Source: Dechloromonas sp. (GTDB lineage Bacteria; Pseudomonadota; Gammaproteobacteria; Burkholderiales; Rhodocyclaceae). Taken from it: a stretch of 43,035 bases of DNA. The first letter of the stretch is position 1. The number at the start of each line of letters is the position of its first letter. Positions 32,719 to 42,234 of this stretch are shown here, piece by piece. The notes under the pieces are model-generated. The model ran no database searches. It worked only from the letters and a program-made list of their open reading frames with translations, and was not told the origin of the DNA. The position numbers were made by a program, and so were the translations under genes. The stretch spans positions 1-43,035 of the forward strand of contig JAEUOG010000065.1 in NCBI GenBank assembly GCA_016790815.1, given 5' to 3'.

Positions 32719-35700
32719 CTAGTCTGGCAAGGGCTCAAACAGCGCCGCGAGATCGTCGGTTCCGAATTTGACGTCGACACGATAGTCGTCGGAGAGGATG
32801 CCCGCAGCCAGTTCGGCCTTGCGCTCCTGCAGCGCCAGGATTTTCTCTTCGATGCTACCGCTGACGATCAGTTTGTATACGAACACCGGCTTGTCTTGGC
32901 CGAGACGGTGGGCGCGGTCGGTGGCCTGGTTTTCAACCGCCGGATTCCACCACGGATCGTAGTGGATCACGGTGTCGGCGGCCGTGAGATTAAGGCCCAC
33001 ACCGCCGGCCTTAAGGCTGATCAGGAAGATCGGTACTTCCCCATCCTGGAAGCGGCGGATCGGCACTTCGCGATCAACCGTATCGCCAGTCAGGGTGACG
33101 TACGCGATATCCGCCTTGTCCAGTTCATGCTCGATGAGCGCCAGCATGCTGGTGAATTGCGAGAACACGAGAACCTTGCGCCCCTCGTCGACCAGTTCGG
33201 GGAGCATCGCCATGAGCAGATCTAGCTTGGCGCGCTCCGTTACCTTGCGGGCTGCTGTGGCCTTGACGAGGCGTGGGTCACAGCAGACCTGGCGCAGTTT
33301 GAGCAGGGCATCGAGGATGACGATCTGGCTGCGCGCAAAGCCACGGCTGGCGATTTCATCGCGCACCTTGGCGTCCATCGCCGCCCGCACCGTTTCATAA
33401 AGATCGCGCTGGGCGCCTTCGAGTTCGACGCTGCGAATGATGATGGTTTTCGGCGGCAGTTCCTGGGCGACATCTTCCTTCTTGCGACGCAAGATGAAGG
33501 GGCGGATGCGCCGGGCGAGCAATGTGCGGCGGCGGAGATCACCCTGTTTCTCGATCGGCGTCCGCCAGTGGCGGGTGAACTGCTTGCTGCTACCGAGAAA
33601 GCCGGGTAGCAGGAAGTCGAACTGGCTCCACAGTTCGCCGAGATGGTTCTCCAGTGGCGTACCGGTCAGGCACAGGCGATGCCGCGCATCGACCTTGCGG
33701 ACAGCCTCGGCGCTCTGGCTTTGGGCGTTCTTGACCGTCTGCGCCTCGTCGAGAATGAGCAGATGGTAGCTGTGCTGCATCAACTCGTCGGCATCGCGCC
33801 AGAGTAGCGGATAGGTCGTCAGCACCACGTCGTGCTGCATGATTTCCGGGAAGCGGGCTTTGCGTTCCGGGCCGTGCAGAGAAAGCACCTTGAGGTCGGG
33901 GGCAAAACGTGCCGCCTCGTTCTTCCAGTTAAAAATCAGCGATGTCGGCAGGATGATCAGCGCCGGCTTGTCGAGTCGCCCGGCTTCTTTCTCGAGCAGC
34001 AAATGGGCCAGCGTCTGCGCCGTTTTGCCGAGGCCCATGTCGTCGGCGAGGATGCCGGAGAGTTCATGCTCGCGCAGGAACTGCAGCCAGGCCAGGCCTT
34101 CTCTCTGGTAAGGTCGCAGCTCCAGCTTGAAGCCGGCCGGCGGCGCGACATCGCCAATGCCCTGCGCCTTGATCAGTCGCTCGGCCAGCGCCATGATGTC
34201 GCTCTGGCCGCGGAACTGCCAGCGGCTGATATCCGAGAGTTCGGCCAGACGTGGCGCATCGAAGCGCGACAGGCGCAGAGTGTTGCCACCAGCAAAGCCG
34301 TCGAACAGATCGATCAGGGTTGCAGCCAGCGGCTTCAGGCGCCCGGCAGGGACACGCAGGCGCTTGCCACGTGCGGTGTAAAGATCTATGCCCTCGTCGT
34401 CAGGAATGCGTTCGAGTTCAGCCGCTTCCAGCCACCGCGGATCGGTTCGGAAAAGATTGGCCAGCAACGGGGCCAGTGGCAGGCGCTCGCCTTCGACCAT
34501 GATGCCCATGTCGAGGTTGAACCAGCCGTTGTCGGCCTCGTACAGCTCGGCTTCCCAGCCATCGACTTCGATGACGTGGTGACGGAAATCCTCAGGGAAT
34601 TCGACCTGCCAGCCGGCGTCCTTCAGCCTTTGGGCGCCATCCTGCATGAACGGTACCCAACTGGCTTCTTCGGCCAGGCCGTAAATGCCCTCCGGCGGGC
34701 TGCCGAACGTGTGCAGCGTGTGCCCGGGGATTTTTTGCAGTCCACAGGCATCAAGTGCCGTCAGCGACCTGGCTTCATCGTCAGGGCGCCGTTTGAGGCG
34801 GATGGTTTCGCCTTCGGGCAGGGTGATGAATTCGCTCTTCTCTTCTGGGCGCACATCGGCATCGCCGTAGCGAAAAATGACCTTGGCAACATCGAAGGGG
34901 CCACCGCCGAAATTCTGCGGGTAACCTCGCCAGGCCCGATGGCCATGCGTGTGCAGGGTTTCGAGCTGAAGGATGGGGATTAATGGCGCATCGACAAGAC
35001 GCAGCCGGGCACCGGCATCGGAGCCAGGCAGTGGCAGATCGGGTGCCAGTTCGGAAAGCGCTTCAGCCACCAGCGCTGCTTCGTTGGCGGAGAGCGGCGG
35101 CAGCGTGAATAAACGGTGGATTACGTCCGGATTGCCGGTCACTTCGAGTGGTCCGGCTTCGCCCTCGGCCAGGTCGATGTACCACGGCGGGGCCACTGCA
35201 ACGATCATTTCCGCCGAAGGCTCCGGTTTCAGGTGGGGGCGCTGGAAACCCATGCCATCAACCTGCCAGCCGACGCTCGCTGGCCGGGTCGGGCCGGCGT
35301 TGAGCGGCAGGCCGAGATCGTCCTCCGGGTACAGTCGGTGGCTGGCCGCCATGCGCTGCAGGATTTCAGCGCCATTCTTGGGGCCAAGGCCGAAGGCCCG
35401 CAAACCAGTTTCGTGGCCGCGGTCAGCCCAGATCAGGCGGAGGATGCCGAGGTCTTCTTCATTGACGAACTGCGGTGGCGTGATCAGCGCACGGTCTACC
35501 TTCCACCACTCCTCCGCGCTCTCCGGATATTTTCCCTTGCGGATCTCGATGCCGAACTGGCGCTTGTCCGCGGTCCACTTCAGGATGTAGAACAGTTGTT
35601 GGCGGGCGCTGGCGGGCCGCGCCTTCTTTTTTGCCACGGCGACCGAGACGCGGCGCAGGTCTTCAAGCCAGGACAGGGCGCTGCCGCTGACGTGTTCCTT

Positions 35701-35997
35701 CGGGTTCCGGTCTTCGATGGCCTTGAGCAGCATCGCAGCTACGTGTTTGCAATGCTTGCCCACTGAACAGGTGCAGCGGCTTATCACGGTCATTTCGCCG
35801 CTCTGGGCCTGACTCAGGTAAGCCTGTGCCACATAGGGCTCGGGAGATGAACCTGGCACGAGGGCTCGCATCTGGCTGCCATCGATGGTCAGCTCCCCTA
35901 CCAGGTCAACGTAAGGCCGAGCCTTGTTGATGTCGCGCGTGGCAAACCACTCGGCGATGTTCTCTTCGGTAAAGGTGGTAAGGTTGACTACGGCCAT
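32719..35997 (-). CDS. SWIM zinc-finger SNF2-family helicase
   Basis: A 1092-residue superfamily 2 ATPase of the Swi2/Snf2 (HepA/RapA-related) group. A SWIM zinc finger is at residues 75-85 (CTCSVGKHCKH). About 500 residues of SNF2-associated sequence without an obvious motif follow. The ATPase core has ILADDMGLGKTAQTLAHLL with Lys658, LTTYPLLWRD, LILDEAQTVKN (motif II), LTGTPLENHLGELWSQFDFL, VLVFSQFTSML, TLTGDTVDR, ISLKAGGVGLNLT and DPWWNPAVENQATDRAHRLGQ (motif VI). It probably translocates on DNA or remodels nucleoprotein or RNA polymerase; the exact role is unknown. It starts 6 bases after ubiB, so they are co-transcribed. Confidence 0.93.
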   Translation of the reverse strand: MAVVNLTTFTEENIAEWFATRDINKARPYVDLVGELTIDGSQMRALVPGSSPEPYVAQAYLSQAQSGEMTVISRCTCSVGKHCKHVAAMLLKAIEDRNPKEHVSGSALSWLEDLRRVSVAVAKKKARPASARQQLFYILKWTADKRQFGIEIRKGKYPESAEEWWKVDRALITPPQFVNEEDLGILRLIWADRGHETGLRAFGLGPKNGAEILQRMAASHRLYPEDDLGLPLNAGPTRPASVGWQVDGMGFQRPHLKPEPSAEMIVAVAPPWYIDLAEGEAGPLEVTGNPDVIHRLFTLPPLSANEAALVAEALSELAPDLPLPGSDAGARLRLVDAPLIPILQLETLHTHGHRAWRGYPQNFGGGPFDVAKVIFRYGDADVRPEEKSEFITLPEGETIRLKRRPDDEARSLTALDACGLQKIPGHTLHTFGSPPEGIYGLAEEASWVPFMQDGAQRLKDAGWQVEFPEDFRHHVIEVDGWEAELYEADNGWFNLDMGIMVEGERLPLAPLLANLFRTDPRWLEAAELERIPDDEGIDLYTARGKRLRVPAGRLKPLAATLIDLFDGFAGGNTLRLSRFDAPRLAELSDISRWQFRGQSDIMALAERLIKAQGIGDVAPPAGFKLELRPYQREGLAWLQFLREHELSGILADDMGLGKTAQTLAHLLLEKEAGRLDKPALIILPTSLIFNWKNEAARFAPDLKVLSLHGPERKARFPEIMQHDVVLTTYPLLWRDADELMQHSYHLLILDEAQTVKNAQSQSAEAVRKVDARHRLCLTGTPLENHLGELWSQFDFLLPGFLGSSKQFTRHWRTPIEKQGDLRRRTLLARRIRPFILRRKKEDVAQELPPKTIIIRSVELEGAQRDLYETVRAAMDAKVRDEIASRGFARSQIVILDALLKLRQVCCDPRLVKATAARKVTERAKLDLLMAMLPELVDEGRKVLVFSQFTSMLALIEHELDKADIAYVTLTGDTVDREVPIRRFQDGEVPIFLISLKAGGVGLNLTAADTVIHYDPWWNPAVENQATDRAHRLGQDKPVFVYKLIVSGSIEEKILALQERKAELAAGILSDDYRVDVKFGTDDLAALFEPLPD

Positions 35998-36003
35998 CGG
36001 CGG

Positions 36004-37524
36004 TCAGGCAAACAGGGCGCTGACAAGCAAGGCAAGAAGCAATGCGATGATGGCCAGCCAGCGATTCTGTTGCTTCTGAACGGCAATCAGGCGATCGATC
36101 TGCGGTTGCAGATCGGTCTTGGCTGGCTGAGCCAGTGCCTGATGAACAAGGCGTGGCAACTGCGGTATGGTGCGCGCCAGATAGGGCGCTTCCTGTTTGA
36201 AACTGCGGAGAAGTCCGCGCCAGCCGATCTGCTCGCTCATCCACCGTTCGAGGAAAGGCTTCGCGGTGGTCCACAAGTCGAGTTCGGGATCAAGCTGGCG
36301 ACCGAGGCCTTCGATATTGAGCAAGGTCTTTTGCAGCATGACCAGTTGCGGCTGTATCTCGACGTTGAAGCGGCGCGAGGTCTGGAATAGCCGGAGCAGC
36401 ACCTTGCCAAAGGAAATGTCCTTGAGCGGACGGTCGAAGATCGGTTCGCAGACAGCGCGTATGGCAGCCTCGAACTCGTCGACACGGGTATCTTTCGGCG
36501 CCCAGCCAGATTCGATGTGCGCTTCGGCGACGCGCTTGTAGTCTCGACGGAAGAAGGCGAGGAAATTCTGAGCCAGGTAGTTCTTGTCGGAATCGGTCAG
36601 TGTGCCGACGATGCCGAAGTCGAGCGCGATGTAACGACCATCCGGGGCGACAAAAATGTTCCCCGGGTGCATGTCGGCATGGAAGAAGCCATCGCGGAAA
36701 ACCTGCGTGAAGAAAATTTCGACGCCGGCAGCCGAGAGCTTGGAAAGATCGATCCCATCAGCGCGGAGCCTGTCGATCTGCGAGATCGGCGTGCCCCTCA
36801 TCCGCTCCATGACCATCACGGTCGACGTGCAGAAATCCCAGTGAACCTCGGGGACGACAAGCAGACTGGAGTCCGTGAAATTGCGGCGCAATTGCGAGGC
36901 GTTGGCGGCTTCGCGCATGAGATCGAGCTCGTCGCGCAGATACTTGGCAAACTCGGCAACGACTTCGCGCGGCTTGAGACGCTTGCCGTCAGCCCATAAC
37001 TTTTCGAGCAACATGGCCAGGCTGTCCATGAGCGCCAGGTCGTGTTCGATGACCGAGAGCATGTTGGGGCGCAGTATCTTGACGGCAACATCATGGCCGC
37101 CGTCAGCCGCATGCAGTCTCGCGAAATGGACTTGGGCGATCGAGGCCGAGGCGATGGGTGTCGGGTCGAATTCCGCAAAAACTTGGCTGGCCGGCCGGCC
37201 GTAGGCTTTTTCAATTTCCGCCAGAGCAAGATCGGAGGCAAATGGTGGGACGCGATCCTGAAGTTTGGCGAGTTCGTCTGCGATGTCTGTCGGCATGAGG
37301 TCGCGCCGAGTGGATAGTACCTGGCCGAACTTGACGAAAATCGGCCCGAGCGATTCAAGCGCGAGGCGCAGGCGAACGGCGCGTGGTGTCGACAGGTCGC
37401 GCCAGAATTGCAAGGCATTGGCGAGGCGTACGAGACGGCCGCTCGGTTCGTGTTCGAGCACCATTTCGTCAAGGCCGAAACGGCTCGCGACGGAGGCGAT
37501 CTTGAGCAAACGAAAGAGGCGCAT
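36004..37524 (-). CDS. ubiB: UbiB kinase-like ubiquinone biosynthesis protein
   Basis: A protein-kinase-like (ABC1/ADCK/COQ8) ATPase required for ubiquinone biosynthesis, 506 residues. The KxGQ motif is in [17 protein letters not shown], the Ala-rich loop in [17 protein letters not shown], the catalytic loop in [13 protein letters not shown] and the metal motif in [12 protein letters not shown]. Two or more hydrophobic C-terminal helices ([18 protein letters not shown]) tether it to the membrane. Unusually, its neighbours are not ubiE/ubiJ but the SNF2 helicase downstream and a divergent diguanylate cyclase upstream. A weak -10 (TAACAT on the minus strand, 37576-37571) may serve it. Confidence 0.95.
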   Translation of the reverse strand: MRLFRLLKIASVASRFGLDEMVLEHEPSGRLVRLANALQFWRDLSTPRAVRLRLALESLGPIFVKFGQVLSTRRDLMPTDIADELAKLQDRVPPFASDLALAEIEKAYGRPASQVFAEFDPTPIASASIAQVHFARLHAADGGHDVAVKILRPNMLSVIEHDLALMDSLAMLLEKLWADGKRLKPREVVAEFAKYLRDELDLMREAANASQLRRNFTDSSLLVVPEVHWDFCTSTVMVMERMRGTPISQIDRLRADGIDLSKLSAAGVEIFFTQVFRDGFFHADMHPGNIFVAPDGRYIALDFGIVGTLTDSDKNYLAQNFLAFFRRDYKRVAEAHIESGWAPKDTRVDEFEAAIRAVCEPIFDRPLKDISFGKVLLRLFQTSRRFNVEIQPQLVMLQKTLLNIEGLGRQLDPELDLWTTAKPFLERWMSEQIGWRGLLRSFKQEAPYLARTIPQLPRLVHQALAQPAKTDLQPQIDRLIAVQKQQNRWLAIIALLLALLVSALFA

Positions 37525-37645
37525 GTGGACAGTAAACGCCGGCCGGGCCGGGCAAAATCGCTAAACGAGCATGTTAACACGCCAACAGGGGTTGCGCCCC
37601 GCCGAATTGCGATTGGGCGAGTTTGGCGGTGGAATGTAGATGAAC

Positions 37646-37674
37646 TTGCAAGAAGCGGTCGGCTATAGGATAAA
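37646..37674 (+). promoter_or_regulatory. Promoter of the diguanylate cyclase gene
   Basis: TTGCAA (37646-37651), 17 bases, GATAAA (37669-37674). RNA would start near 37681, which excludes the in-frame ATG at 37640 and supports the start at 37733. Confidence 0.5.
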
Positions 37675-37732
37675 CTCAGCATTCAAGCCAGTCGGCGCCT
37701 TGCCTCGCCATCAGAAAGTTTCCGAAGTCGCA

Positions 37733-39250
37733 ATGATCGATCCGAAAAATCCCTCTGATATCGCTCGCGAGGCGCTAAAGCGCCTTGCTATTCGACAATT
37801 GGCCCCAACGCCGGCCAATTATCAGGCGTGCTATAACGAAATCGCGGAATTGCCGAATCTGCCTCTGTTTCCTGAGGTGCAACTGCGCGAGCTGCTCGGC
37901 GGGTTGTCGGCTCGGAACGAGACGCAGGAAATGCAGCTCGACAAATTTTCCACGGCCATAGCGCGACGTAGTTGGCAGGGGGTCAAGGAGGCCTTGAGTA
38001 CTTTTGCTATGGCTGGTGAGCGTGCACACCAGGACGTGGTTCATGCACCCTTGATGGTCTTGCCAGTCGAATTTGCGGGCAAGTTGGCGCGGTTCGTTGA
38101 AGCCGTACTTCCGGCATTGGGCGATGAGCAATCGCGCGTTGTCGGCGTGTCATGCGAGTTGATCGAGCGGCTTCGGCAGCCGGTGGTCGAGATTGCCTCG
38201 GCGCAAGCCCTTCTGGGTAGCGTGGTTCATCAGGCAGTGTTTGCTTCAGAAGAGCAGCTTGAGATCAAGAATTTGCTGCTCAAGCTGTTGCACCTGATTA
38301 TTCAGAATATCGGCGAGTTGAGTACAGACGACAGTTGGCTCAAGGGCCAGATTGACGGACTGCTTGCCAGCGTGGCACCCCCGTTGACCCTGCGCCACCT
38401 CGATGAAATGGAACGCCGGCTGCGGGATGTCATGGAGAAGCAGGGGCGGGCGAAGTCGCGGGCTGTCGAGGCGCAGGCGGAAATGCGCCACATGCTTGCC
38501 GAGTTCATCGAGCGGCTGGGCGTGATGAATCGCTCCAGTAGTGCATATGAGGAACACATTGAAGAAAGCGCCCGCCAGATCGAAAAGGTCTCCAGTCTCG
38601 ATGATCTCCGGCCGCTGCTCGACGATGTCATCCAGGCAACCCACGCGATGGCCGAGGAGACCGCGCAGTCGCGCGAGCAGCTGAAAAGTTTGCAGGAAAA
38701 AGTCACAGTGACCGAGACGGAGCTCCGGCAGTTGCATCAGGAGCTCGACAACGCCAGTGCCCTCGCCCGCCATGACCCGCTGACCGATGCGTTGAACCGC
38801 AAGGGTCTGGAGGAGGCCATGGAGCGGGAGATATCTGACATGCGGCGCAAGGACACGCCCCTCTCGGTCAGTCTGCTCGATATCGACAATTTCAAGAAGC
38901 TCAATGATCGTCTGGGGCACGAGGCCGGTGACCGCGCCCTTGTTCACCTGGCAGAGGTGGCTCGGCGCAGCATGCGTCCGAGCGATACGCTGGCACGCTA
39001 CGGCGGCGAAGAGTTTGTAGTGCTGATGCCTGATACCAGGATTGAGCAGGGCATCGAGGTCATGGCCCGACTGCAGCGGGAGTTAACAAAAGCCATTTAC
39101 ATGGCTGGAAACGAGAAGATTCTGATCACGTTCAGTGCCGGCGTCGCTCAGCTCGCCGTGGATGAATCCGGGACCGATGCCATCCGGCGTGCTGACCAAG
39201 CCATGTATTTGGCCAAGCGAGCGGGCAAGAACCGCGTGATGGGTGCCTGA
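37733..39250 (+). CDS. GGDEF diguanylate cyclase with I-site
   Basis: Synthesises cyclic di-GMP from GTP. From MIDPKNPSDIAREALKRLA the protein is 505 residues. It has no membrane helix or obvious sensor domain; the N-terminal 330 residues are helical and include a TPANYQACYNEIAELPNLPLF motif, and a coiled coil lies at about 250-345. The GGDEF domain covers about 350-500: RHDPLTDALNRKGLEEAM, LDIDNFKKLND and active-site GGEEF at 424-428. The inhibitory RxxD site is present (Arg415 to Asp418, five residues before GGEEF), so product feedback is expected. A cytoplasmic signal must act through the N-terminal helices. No phosphodiesterase EAL domain follows. Confidence 0.93.
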   Translation: MIDPKNPSDIAREALKRLAIRQLAPTPANYQACYNEIAELPNLPLFPEVQLRELLGGLSARNETQEMQLDKFSTAIARRSWQGVKEALSTFAMAGERAHQDVVHAPLMVLPVEFAGKLARFVEAVLPALGDEQSRVVGVSCELIERLRQPVVEIASAQALLGSVVHQAVFASEEQLEIKNLLLKLLHLIIQNIGELSTDDSWLKGQIDGLLASVAPPLTLRHLDEMERRLRDVMEKQGRAKSRAVEAQAEMRHMLAEFIERLGVMNRSSSAYEEHIEESARQIEKVSSLDDLRPLLDDVIQATHAMAEETAQSREQLKSLQEKVTVTETELRQLHQELDNASALARHDPLTDALNRKGLEEAMEREISDMRRKDTPLSVSLLDIDNFKKLNDRLGHEAGDRALVHLAEVARRSMRPSDTLARYGGEEFVVLMPDTRIEQGIEVMARLQRELTKAIYMAGNEKILITFSAGVAQLAVDESGTDAIRRADQAMYLAKRAGKNRVMGA

Positions 39251-39262
39251 CAGTCATCCGTG

Positions 39263-39769
39263 ATGACGCTGAGTCATGGTTTTCCGCCGGTGGCCTCGCC
39301 TTCGGCTCAGGTGCTGGTTCTGGGCAGTCTTCCCGGCAAGGCCTCCCTGGCGGCACAGGAGTATTACGCCAATAAACAGAATGCCTTCTGGCGGATCATG
39401 GGCGATCTGGTGGGTGCCGGTCCTGCCCTGCCCTATTCGCAGCGCCTGCAACGTCTTTGCGCCGCAGGCATAGCGCTGTGGGATGTGATCGCTGCCGGTG
39501 AGCGTCCGGGTAGTCTCGATGCCGATATCGTCAAAAAAACCGTTTGCGCGAACGATTTTTCGGCTTTTTTTGCCGTTAACCGCAGCATTGCCCGCGTTTT
39601 TTTCAACGGAGGCGTGGCTGAGGCTGCTTTTCGCCGTCATGTGCTGCCTGGGCTGCAAGGAGCGGATCTTCAGCTGATTCGTCTGCCTTCGACCAGCCCG
39701 GCCCATGCTGCCAGCAGCTACGCGGAAAAGCTCGCGGCATGGTCGGCGATTATCGCGCCGGCCAAATAA
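39263..39769 (+). CDS. DNA-deoxyinosine glycosylase (UDG family 6, HDG type)
   Basis: A uracil-DNA-glycosylase-fold enzyme of 168 residues. The motifs match family 6 hypoxanthine-DNA glycosylases: LVLGSLPGKASLAAQEYYANKQNAFWRIM, with the catalytic Asn of this family expected in the YYxxxxNxFW segment, then ALWDVIAAGERPGSLD and LPSTSPAHA. It would remove deaminated adenine (hypoxanthine) and perhaps uracil from DNA. A GTG at 39260 directly precedes the ATG at 39263 and could be used instead; no clear ribosome site is visible. It follows the cyclase at 12 bases. Confidence 0.88.
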   Translation: MTLSHGFPPVASPSAQVLVLGSLPGKASLAAQEYYANKQNAFWRIMGDLVGAGPALPYSQRLQRLCAAGIALWDVIAAGERPGSLDADIVKKTVCANDFSAFFAVNRSIARVFFNGGVAEAAFRRHVLPGLQGADLQLIRLPSTSPAHAASSYAEKLAAWSAIIAPAK

Positions 39770-39785
39770 CTGCGTATCGGCAGCG

Positions 39786-39791
39786 TATAAT
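39786..39791 (+). promoter_or_regulatory. -10 element of argS
   Basis: A perfect TATAAT, starting 17 bases after the glycosylase stop. No clear -35 lies at 16-18 bases. RNA would start near 39798, 24 bases before the argS ATG. Confidence 0.5.
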
Positions 39792-39821
39792 CGACGTTTT
39801 GCAATTTTTCGCCCCAAATCA

Positions 39822-41585
39822 ATGCCCCTAGACGTCAAAACCCAGCTGACCAACCTTTTGCAACAGGCGCTGGCCAGTGTTGCGCCGAGCGCAACCGATA
39901 CCCAGATCCAGCTTGAGCGGCCGCGCGATCCAACGCACGGTGACTTCGCGACCAACCTTGCCATGCAATTGGCCAAGGCGCTGAAGAAAAATCCGCGCGA
40001 AATCGCCCAGCAACTGGTCAACGAATTGCCGGTTTCGGCACTGGTTACCAAGGCTGAGGTGGCCGGGGCGGGCTTCATCAATTTCACGCTAGATGCCGGG
40101 GCCAAGACCAGTGTCGTCAAGGCGGCGCTCGTCGAAGGCGAGAATTTCGGACGGTCTACGCTGGGTGGCTGGCAGAAAGTACAAGTGGAGTTCGTATCGG
40201 CCAATCCGACTGGCCCACTTCACGTCGGACACGGGCGCGGCGCGGCTTACGGCGCGTCGCTGGCCAGCCTGCTGACCTTTGCCGGCTGGGATGTGACCCG
40301 CGAGTATTACGTCAATGATGCCGGTCGGCAGATGGACATTCTGGCCGTGTCGACCTGGCTGCGTTATCTGGATCAGCATGGCGTCAGCCTGCCTTTCCCG
40401 CCCAATGGCTATCAGGGCGAGTATGTGCGCGAGATGGCAGCGCAGTTGAAGCACGCCCACGGCGACAAATACGTACGTCCCGCCGAAGCGGTTCTGGCAG
40501 GCACACCGGGTTTTCCGGATGCCACGCGAAGTGACGACGAAGCCAAGCAGCAGCGCGAGCAGCAACTCGATGCGCTGATTGCTCGCGGCAAGGAACTGCT
40601 TGGCCCGGATTGGACTTACGTCCACCGCCACGCGCTGACCGAGCAACTGGCTGACGGCCGCAACGATCTGGAGGAGTTCGGCGTTCATTTCGACGTCTGG
40701 TTCTCCGAGCAGGCACTGTTTGACACCGGGCTGGTGGCGCGTTGCGTCGATCTGCTTGAAAAGAACGGTCATCTCTACGTGCAGAACGGTGCCCGCTGGT
40801 TCAGGTCCACCACCTTCGGTGACGAGAAGGACCGGGTTGTCCAGCGTGAGAATGGTCTTTACACCTATTTCGCATCCGATATTGCCTACCACCTCAACAA
40901 GTTCGAGCGTGGTTTCGACAAGGTCATCAATATCTGGGGCGCCGATCATCACGGCTACATTTCCCGCGTGAATGGGGCGATCACCGCGCTCGGGCTCGAT
41001 GCCAAGAAACTGCAGGTCGCCCTCGTCCAGTTTGCCGTGCTCTATCGGAATGGCCAGAAGGCTTCGATGTCGACGCGTTCGGGCGAGTTCGTCACGCTGC
41101 GCGAGCTGCGCAGCGAAGTCGGCAACGACGCCTGCCGTTTCTTCTACGCGCTGCGCAAGTCGGACCAGCACCTCGATTTTGACCTCGATCTGGCCAAGAG
41201 CCAGACCAACGAAAATCCGGTCTATTACATCCAGTACGCCCACGCCCGCATCTGCTCCGTGGTCAATCAGTGGGCCGGAGAGTTGGCGACCTTGGAAGAT
41301 GCCGACCTTTCCCTGCTCAGCAACCCACGCGAACTGACGATTGCCAGCAAGCTGACCGAGTTCCGCGACCTCATCGACAACGCTGCCCGCGAGCTGGCGC
41401 CGCACTTGATCGCTTTCTATCTCAAGGATCTGGCCGGCGAGTTCCATGGCTGGTACAACGCCGAGCGCATGTTGGTTGACGATCCGGCGCTGCGCGATGC
41501 CCGCGTTGCGTTGGCTGTTGCAGTTCGTCAGACGATCCGCAACGGGCTGGCCATTCTGGGCGTGAGCTGTCCGGAATCCATGTAA
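39822..41585 (+). CDS. argS: Arginyl-tRNA synthetase
   Basis: Charges tRNA-Arg; a class I synthetase of 587 residues, normal length. The N-terminal Arg-specific domain covers about 1-110. The HIGH signature appears as HVGH in VSANPTGPLHVGHGRGAAYG. A KMSKS-like site is degenerate, KASMST in RNGQKASMSTRSGEFVTL, as in many ArgRS. The anticodon-binding helices follow from ENPVYYIQYAHARICSV to the end. The start at 39822 (MPLDVKTQLTNLL) lies after the TATAAT; the upstream open frame is glycosylase sequence. Confidence 0.97.
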   Translation: MPLDVKTQLTNLLQQALASVAPSATDTQIQLERPRDPTHGDFATNLAMQLAKALKKNPREIAQQLVNELPVSALVTKAEVAGAGFINFTLDAGAKTSVVKAALVEGENFGRSTLGGWQKVQVEFVSANPTGPLHVGHGRGAAYGASLASLLTFAGWDVTREYYVNDAGRQMDILAVSTWLRYLDQHGVSLPFPPNGYQGEYVREMAAQLKHAHGDKYVRPAEAVLAGTPGFPDATRSDDEAKQQREQQLDALIARGKELLGPDWTYVHRHALTEQLADGRNDLEEFGVHFDVWFSEQALFDTGLVARCVDLLEKNGHLYVQNGARWFRSTTFGDEKDRVVQRENGLYTYFASDIAYHLNKFERGFDKVINIWGADHHGYISRVNGAITALGLDAKKLQVALVQFAVLYRNGQKASMSTRSGEFVTLRELRSEVGNDACRFFYALRKSDQHLDFDLDLAKSQTNENPVYYIQYAHARICSVVNQWAGELATLEDADLSLLSNPRELTIASKLTEFRDLIDNAARELAPHLIAFYLKDLAGEFHGWYNAERMLVDDPALRDARVALAVAVRQTIRNGLAILGVSCPESM

Positions 41586-41594
41586 GGAATTGCC

Positions 41595-42224
41595 ATGAGT
41601 CGCGATATGAAACCCCGCAAGAGTCAGCCTACGAAAAAGAAAGCTGCTGGCGGTACGCTGGTCGGCATGTTTATTGGCCTCGTCATCGGGGTCGCTTTGG
41701 CGGCCGGCGTCGTCTGGTACCTGAACAAGTCGCCGCTGCCTTTTGTGGACAGGGCGCAGCCTCCAGCCCGGGGCGAAGGCGCCAACGGCAAGAACGGCCA
41801 ACCCGCCCAGCCGCTGGCGTTGCCCGGTAAGCCGGGTGATCCGATTCCGGAAAAACGTTTCCAGTTCTACGACATCCTGCCGGGCAAGGCAGACGCCGTG
41901 CCCGACAAGGCGCCCAAAGCGGACGCTAAAAAGGAAGAGCCGAAGAAGGACGAGCCTAAGAAAGACGACGTGAAGAAGGAAGAGCCCAAAGAATCGAAGA
42001 CGCCGCTCTTCCTGCAGGCCGGTTCGTTCAGCACGGCGCAGGATGCTGACAACCAAAAAGCCAAGCTTGCGTTTATGGGTGTAGAAGCTGTTGTCCAGCA
42101 GGTGATGATCCAGGACAAGACCTTCTATCGGGTTCGGGTCGGCCCGTACACGAAGATCGATGAATTGAACAAAGTGCGTGCTGAACTTGCCAAATCCGGC
42201 ATCGAAGCACAGCTTGCCAAATAA
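41595..42224 (+). CDS. SPOR-domain inner-membrane protein, FtsN-like
   Basis: A 209-residue bitopic membrane protein. A short basic N-terminus (MSRDMKPRKSQPTKKKAAGG) is followed by one membrane helix (about residues 20-44, TLVGMFIGLVIGVALAAGVVWYL). A flexible linker contains a highly charged KKEEPKKDEPKKDD stretch near residues 115-135. The last 75 residues are a SPOR domain (FLQAGSFSTAQDADNQKAKL, FYRVRVGPYTKIDELNKVRAEL) that binds denuded glycan strands at the septum. This order matches FtsN/DedD-type proteins, but no essential FtsN motif is clear. Located between argS and dsbA, each within about 10 bases. Confidence 0.9.
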   Translation: MSRDMKPRKSQPTKKKAAGGTLVGMFIGLVIGVALAAGVVWYLNKSPLPFVDRAQPPARGEGANGKNGQPAQPLALPGKPGDPIPEKRFQFYDILPGKADAVPDKAPKADAKKEEPKKDEPKKDDVKKEEPKESKTPLFLQAGSFSTAQDADNQKAKLAFMGVEAVVQQVMIQDKTFYRVRVGPYTKIDELNKVRAELAKSGIEAQLAK

Positions 42225-42234
42225 GGAGTGGCGA

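Noticed and set aside
40089-42056. A 655-codon open frame on the minus strand, opposite argS and the SPOR gene
   Set aside because: It mirrors codon structure of the two plus-strand genes, has no domain or ribosome site, and crosses two well-supported genes.
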